In this document: positions 61,006 to 64,000 of the stretch, one piece after another | Position numbering within the stretch: the stretch's first letter is position 1 | How the letters are laid out: every line of letters begins with the position of its first letter | Origin: Ascarosepion bandense | Taxonomy: Eukaryota > Mollusca > Cephalopoda > Sepiida > Sepiidae | Assembly: GCA_037127315.1 (NCBI GenBank) | Contig: JBBBDQ010001944.1 | Coordinates: 915,001-979,000 of the forward strand | Direction: 5' to 3' | DNA: 64,000 bases | The notes under the pieces: model-generated | What the model saw: only the letters and a program-made list of their open reading frames with translations | What the model was told of the DNA's origin: nothing | The model's database searches: none | Program-made: the position numbers and the translations under genes

Positions 61006-61703
61006 CAGTTGAAGTTTTCGAGAAAACTGAGTGCATGGTCATCAACAAAAGATACAACCCAAAATGCCAAATACAAGTAGGGGATAACAGAATCAAACAA
61101 GTCCAAGAATTTAAGTACCTAGGAAGTGTTCTAACAGGAGATGGAAAGTGCGACACGGAGATCCGAAGGCGAATTGGCATGGCAAAGTACGCGTTCCAGA
61201 AGATGAGCAAAATACTAACACACAGGAAAATCTCAATAGAAACGAAGAAAAGAGTGCTAGACTGCTACGTGATGTCAGTTCTTCAATACGGCTGTGAATG
61301 CTGGACAATGTCATCGAAAATGATGACAAAACTGGAAGCGGCCGAAATGTGGTTCTACAGAAGGATGCTACGGATATCGTGGACTGAGCATACAAGCAAC
61401 GACGAAGTGTTAGAAGGAATGGCAACAAAAAGGAAATTGATGCTGAGCATCAGGAAGAGACAACTGAAGTTCCTGGGACATGCAATGATGAAAGAGAGCC
61501 TGGAGAACCTGATACTGACTGGCCAGATAGAAGGAAGGAGAGACAGAGGAAGGCAACGGATAACATATTTGCAGGGTCTGATCAGGTGGATGACTGAACG
61601 GGGGTTGCCAGAAGCAACAGGAGCAAACATACTAAGAGCCACAAGGGATAGGGAGACGTGGAGATCCATGATCGCCTACGTCCTGAAGGGACAAGGCACA
61701 TAG
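60966..61703 (+). pseudogene. RTE-like LINE reverse transcriptase C-terminus, longest open frame (245 aa)
   Basis: An uninterrupted frame with KTECMVINKRYNPKCQIQVG, DNRIKQVQEFKYLGSVLTGD, GKCDTEIRRRIGMAKYAFQK, VLDCYVMSVLQYGCECWTMS, MWFYRRMLRISWTEHTSNDE, RKLMLSIRKRQLKFLGHAMM, TGQIEGRRDRGRQRITYLQG, TWRSMIAYVLKGQGT. It then stops and the tail GAAGAAGAAGAA follows (61703-61716). This is the part C-terminal to the YADD motif, so the catalytic palm is missing (5' truncation). The first 15 or so residues come from the older RTE copy into which this one inserted, making the frame a chance chimera. Open frame and high identity to the 49-kb copy suggest recent insertion. Confidence 0.85.
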
Positions 61704-61716
61704 AAGAAGAAGAAGA

Positions 61717-61905
61717 ATGAGTCAGGAGTGCTTGAAGAATCTGACGCTCACGTGACAGATACAAGGAAAGAGAGACAAGGGAAAGCAATGCATGACACAC
61801 TTGATGGACTTGAGCAGATGTAGCGGCGATTTTGTGCAATAAAAGAAGAAGTGCATTAAGAGTACCCGGATAGTGAGTTGTGGAGTCCTGATCGCCATGG
61901 AGAGG
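61717..61905 (+). pseudogene. Older RTE-like copy, right part
   Basis: GAGTCAGGAGTGCTTGAAG, AATCTGACGCTCACGTGACA, GAGAGACAAGGGAAAGCAA translate to SQECLKNLTLT..IQGKRDKGKQCMTHL, the continuation of the 60930-61005 piece with about 14 bp lost at the junction. Ends near ATAAAAGAAGAAG. Confidence 0.7.
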
Positions 61906-62429
61906 AAAAATTGAAGAATATACGATATTTTATTTCATATTATATTGATATATTATTTTATACTTATTTTATTAATTTATAGAATTTTATTATTTTAATT
62001 ATTTATTCTCTTTATTGTTTTTGAAATTATTAAATTTTATTATTCTAATATTTCTAAATATATTAAACAAATGATAAAGATAAGAATTATTTACTAACTT
62101 CTCGATATCCTACGAATTGAAACAATTATAGCAAACTAATTTATTTTTAATACAAACAAATAATTAATCATGCGGATTTAAAGTTTTTCTACAGAGTAAA
62201 TTGAAGTTGAAAGAGAGATATTATGCACATATATATTTAACAGATTGCGTCAACGACTCGCAGGAGTCTGATAATTGCATAAAAATTGCGGACAGACTTA
62301 TCACAATTTCCCAAGAATGTTAGCGTGAAATCAACAAAACAAAATCGACCGGGATTCGAATTTATATCGATAAAATAATGTGCATGCCGCTAACCATTAA
62401 GCTATGTTCATTTTTTCTTGTTGTTGTTC
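61906..62429. other. AT-rich then unassigned sequence
   Basis: Continuation of the AT-rich block to about 62200, then unremarkable sequence. Confidence 0.5.
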
Positions 62430-63205
62430 TTGTTGTTCTTATTCTTGTTGTTGTTGTTCTTCTTATATGGGCCGTGTTCCTTTCAGGATGGAGGCGATCA
62501 TGGCCTTCTACTTCTTCCTGTCCCTAGTATCTCTCAACATGCTGTCCCCTGTTACCACACCCAAACCCAGCTCTGCCATCTACTTGCTCAGGCCCGTCAA
62601 ATATGTTATCCGCTGCTTTCCCCTGTCTCTCTTTCCAACTACCTAACATGTTTTTATCGGATTCTCTAAGCATTCCTTCTTCATCACATTCCCCAGGAAC
62701 TTCAGCTGTCTTTTTCCTGATGTGATGCTCGTTATTAATTTCTGTTTCGTTTCCTTCCTTTCTAAAACCTCATCATTGCTCACGTGCTCGATCTATGATT
62801 TCAGTTGCTTCAAGTTTTTCCTTCATCTATTTTCATGATATGGTCCAGCATTCACTGCCATACAGAAGAACAAACCTCACATGGCAATTCAGTACTTTCT
62901 TCTTTGTTTCTGACGAAATTTTCCTGTTTCTTAATACTCTGCTCAGTTTCTGGAAGGTATCGTTAGTCATATCAGTTCGCCTTTGGATCTCAATATCGCA
63001 CTTTTTGTCTTCCGTTAAAACACTTCCCAAGTACTTAATTTTTTTTTACTTTGCTTGATTTTAGTATCCCCCAACTGTAATTGACATTTTGGGCTCCTCT
63101 GTTTGCTGATGACCATACAATCGGTTTTCTTGTAGTTTGTAATCTTTTCTTTTGATTTTCTTTATCTACCTTTTTTGGAAGGTCTTTTAGTTTTCTAGGT
63201 ATTAG
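62430..63205 (-). pseudogene. RTE-like LINE C-terminal pseudogene
   Basis: Minus strand: KVDKENQKK, QTTRKPIVWSSANRGAQNVN, then after a shift KYLGSVLTEDKKCDIEIQRR, DTFQKLSRVLRNRKISSETK, KKVLNCHVRFVLLYGSECW, and later pieces of LKFLGNVMKKECLE, AAPVLS-like MIASILKGTRPI, ending in CTTGTT/AACAAG repeats (62415-62462) in place of pure GAA. Frameshifts make it inactive. Confidence 0.75.
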
Positions 63206-63765
63206 AATTTTTTGTCTATTATGTCCTGTGAGTGTCAAATTTTCTAAGTTCTTTTTCCTTATTACGTGTCGGAGAATGTTCACCTGTCACATTCTTATAT
63301 TAAGTATTAGCAATTTCTCATAGAGCTTCATCGCTGCTCATATGTTCTATCTCTGGTATTCTCAATATCCTTCTGTAGAATCACATTTCTATTGATTCAA
63401 GTCTCTTTGTCATCTGTGAGGTGGTTGTCAAGTATTCACTGTTACATAAGATGACTGATAATACGTAAAAGCTGAATATCTTTTTTTTTTCGTTTCTAAC
63501 GAAATTTTTATGTTTCTTAATATTTTGCTTAACTTTAGCAACCATCTTTTCCTATCCCAATGCACAACCTGATTTAACTATCGAACTCTCTGACATTTCC
63601 TAAATATTTATATTTGTACTGGCTTGATTTTGGTATATCCATTTTGTAATTTGCATATTAAGTTTTACTTTATCCTGATAATCATGTTTTAGTAATGTTG
63701 TCAGCTTTAAAAAAGTTGTTTTATTTTCTCTCTTTTTTTATCTCTTGTATTTTGTATCAACCCTT
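63206..63765 (-). pseudogene. Older RTE-like copy upstream of, and cut by, the previous one
   Basis: Minus strand: KLNMQITKWIYQNQAS, VTVNT, CDSTEGY, then NILRHVIRKKNLENLTLTGH. It corresponds to the IRVQEF to LENLILTGQI stretch of the family. At 63205 it runs straight into the start of the other copy, at a position much earlier in the protein, so two insertions are joined head to tail. Confidence 0.6.
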
Positions 63766-63769
63766 CATC

Positions 63770-64000
63770 TAAAGGTGCAATAAGCCAATAATTGAATATC
63801 AGTCAGTTAAGTGCCATACTTGATGCACGCTTAGGCGATCATGTCTTGAAAGAGACATGACTGACTGGGCAGAAGATTATCCCGCAGTAGGTTGCCATTG
63901 TTTTCTGCGGTAGACTGGTTGCCGACCAAGGCTATAGAACCCAATCTGTCCTGCTATTTAACCCATAACTGGAAGGAAGAGACGGAATAATACCTTTCGC
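63770..64000 (-). mobile_element. SINE A, truncated by the window end
   Basis: Minus strand from the right edge: GAAAGGTATTATTCCGTCTC, CAGTTATGGGTTAAATAGC, CCAGTCTACCGCAGAAAAC, AATCTTCTGCCCAGTCAGTC, GAGACATGATCGCC, then an ACTGACTG tail at about 63800. The head lies beyond the window. Confidence 0.85.

Overview
The window reads as intergenic, repeat-saturated DNA from an animal nuclear genome. No host protein-coding gene could be recognised. The mix of repeats fits a mollusc and most likely a coleoid cephalopod such as an octopus: dozens of (AT)n tracts, tRNA-derived SINEs with a CTGA-type tail, RTE and CR1/L2/jockey-like LINEs, Penelope-like elements, Helitrons, Tc1/mariner and piggyBac-like DNA elements and 5S rRNA-like pseudogenes. 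The organism call is inference, because no single-copy marker is present.

Layout. 0-7.2 kb: a hammerhead-ribozyme-like motif (325-386), an RTE LINE remnant, a Helitron, many AT microsatellites, a tRNA-like sequence (5361-5456), a second ribozyme-bearing repeat (here family F, 6404-6510) and a Penelope GIY-YIG remnant. 7.2-16.9 kb: SINEs, three Helitrons, a 5S-like pseudogene, a LINE remnant, a Penelope reverse transcriptase pseudogene and two Tc1/mariner-type elements. 16.9-24.6 kb: LINE 3' ends, a roughly 12-unit variable-number tandem repeat (VNTR) flanked by a LINE-type tail, a 31-bp satellite, a solo LTR with an exact 5-bp target duplication (TSD) and a second LTR-like piece split by a LINE. 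24.6-31.3 kb: SINEs, a large AT-centred palindrome, a Helitron and the 5' end of a mariner. 31.3-39.1 kb: six tandem piggyBac-type MITEs, SINEs, 2.3 kb of unassigned sequence and a hairpin satellite related to the solo LTR. 39.1-53 kb: a 3.1-kb LINE inserted inside a SINE, a 33-bp minisatellite, a third ribozyme-like motif (47681-47755), an RTE copy with a 5' inversion and matching 13-bp TSDs, a 5S-like pair, Helitrons and a VNTR element. 53-64 kb: more SINEs and LINE remnants, a small inverted-repeat element with a 53-residue ORF, very AT-rich DNA and nested RTE copies.

These elements do not form a pathway, but some dependencies show. The VNTR element carries the same 3' tail as the CR1/L2-like LINEs, so a LINE like those here could mobilise it. 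The hairpin satellite appears to be an amplified LTR segment. Several insertions can be ordered in time from nesting and TSDs (SINE B into SINE A at 11.35 kb, LINE into SINE B at 41.4 kb, RTE into RTE at 61 kb). The observations most worth following up are the hammerhead-like motifs, in particular family F, whose two copies show compensatory changes in stems and a retroposition-like inversion.
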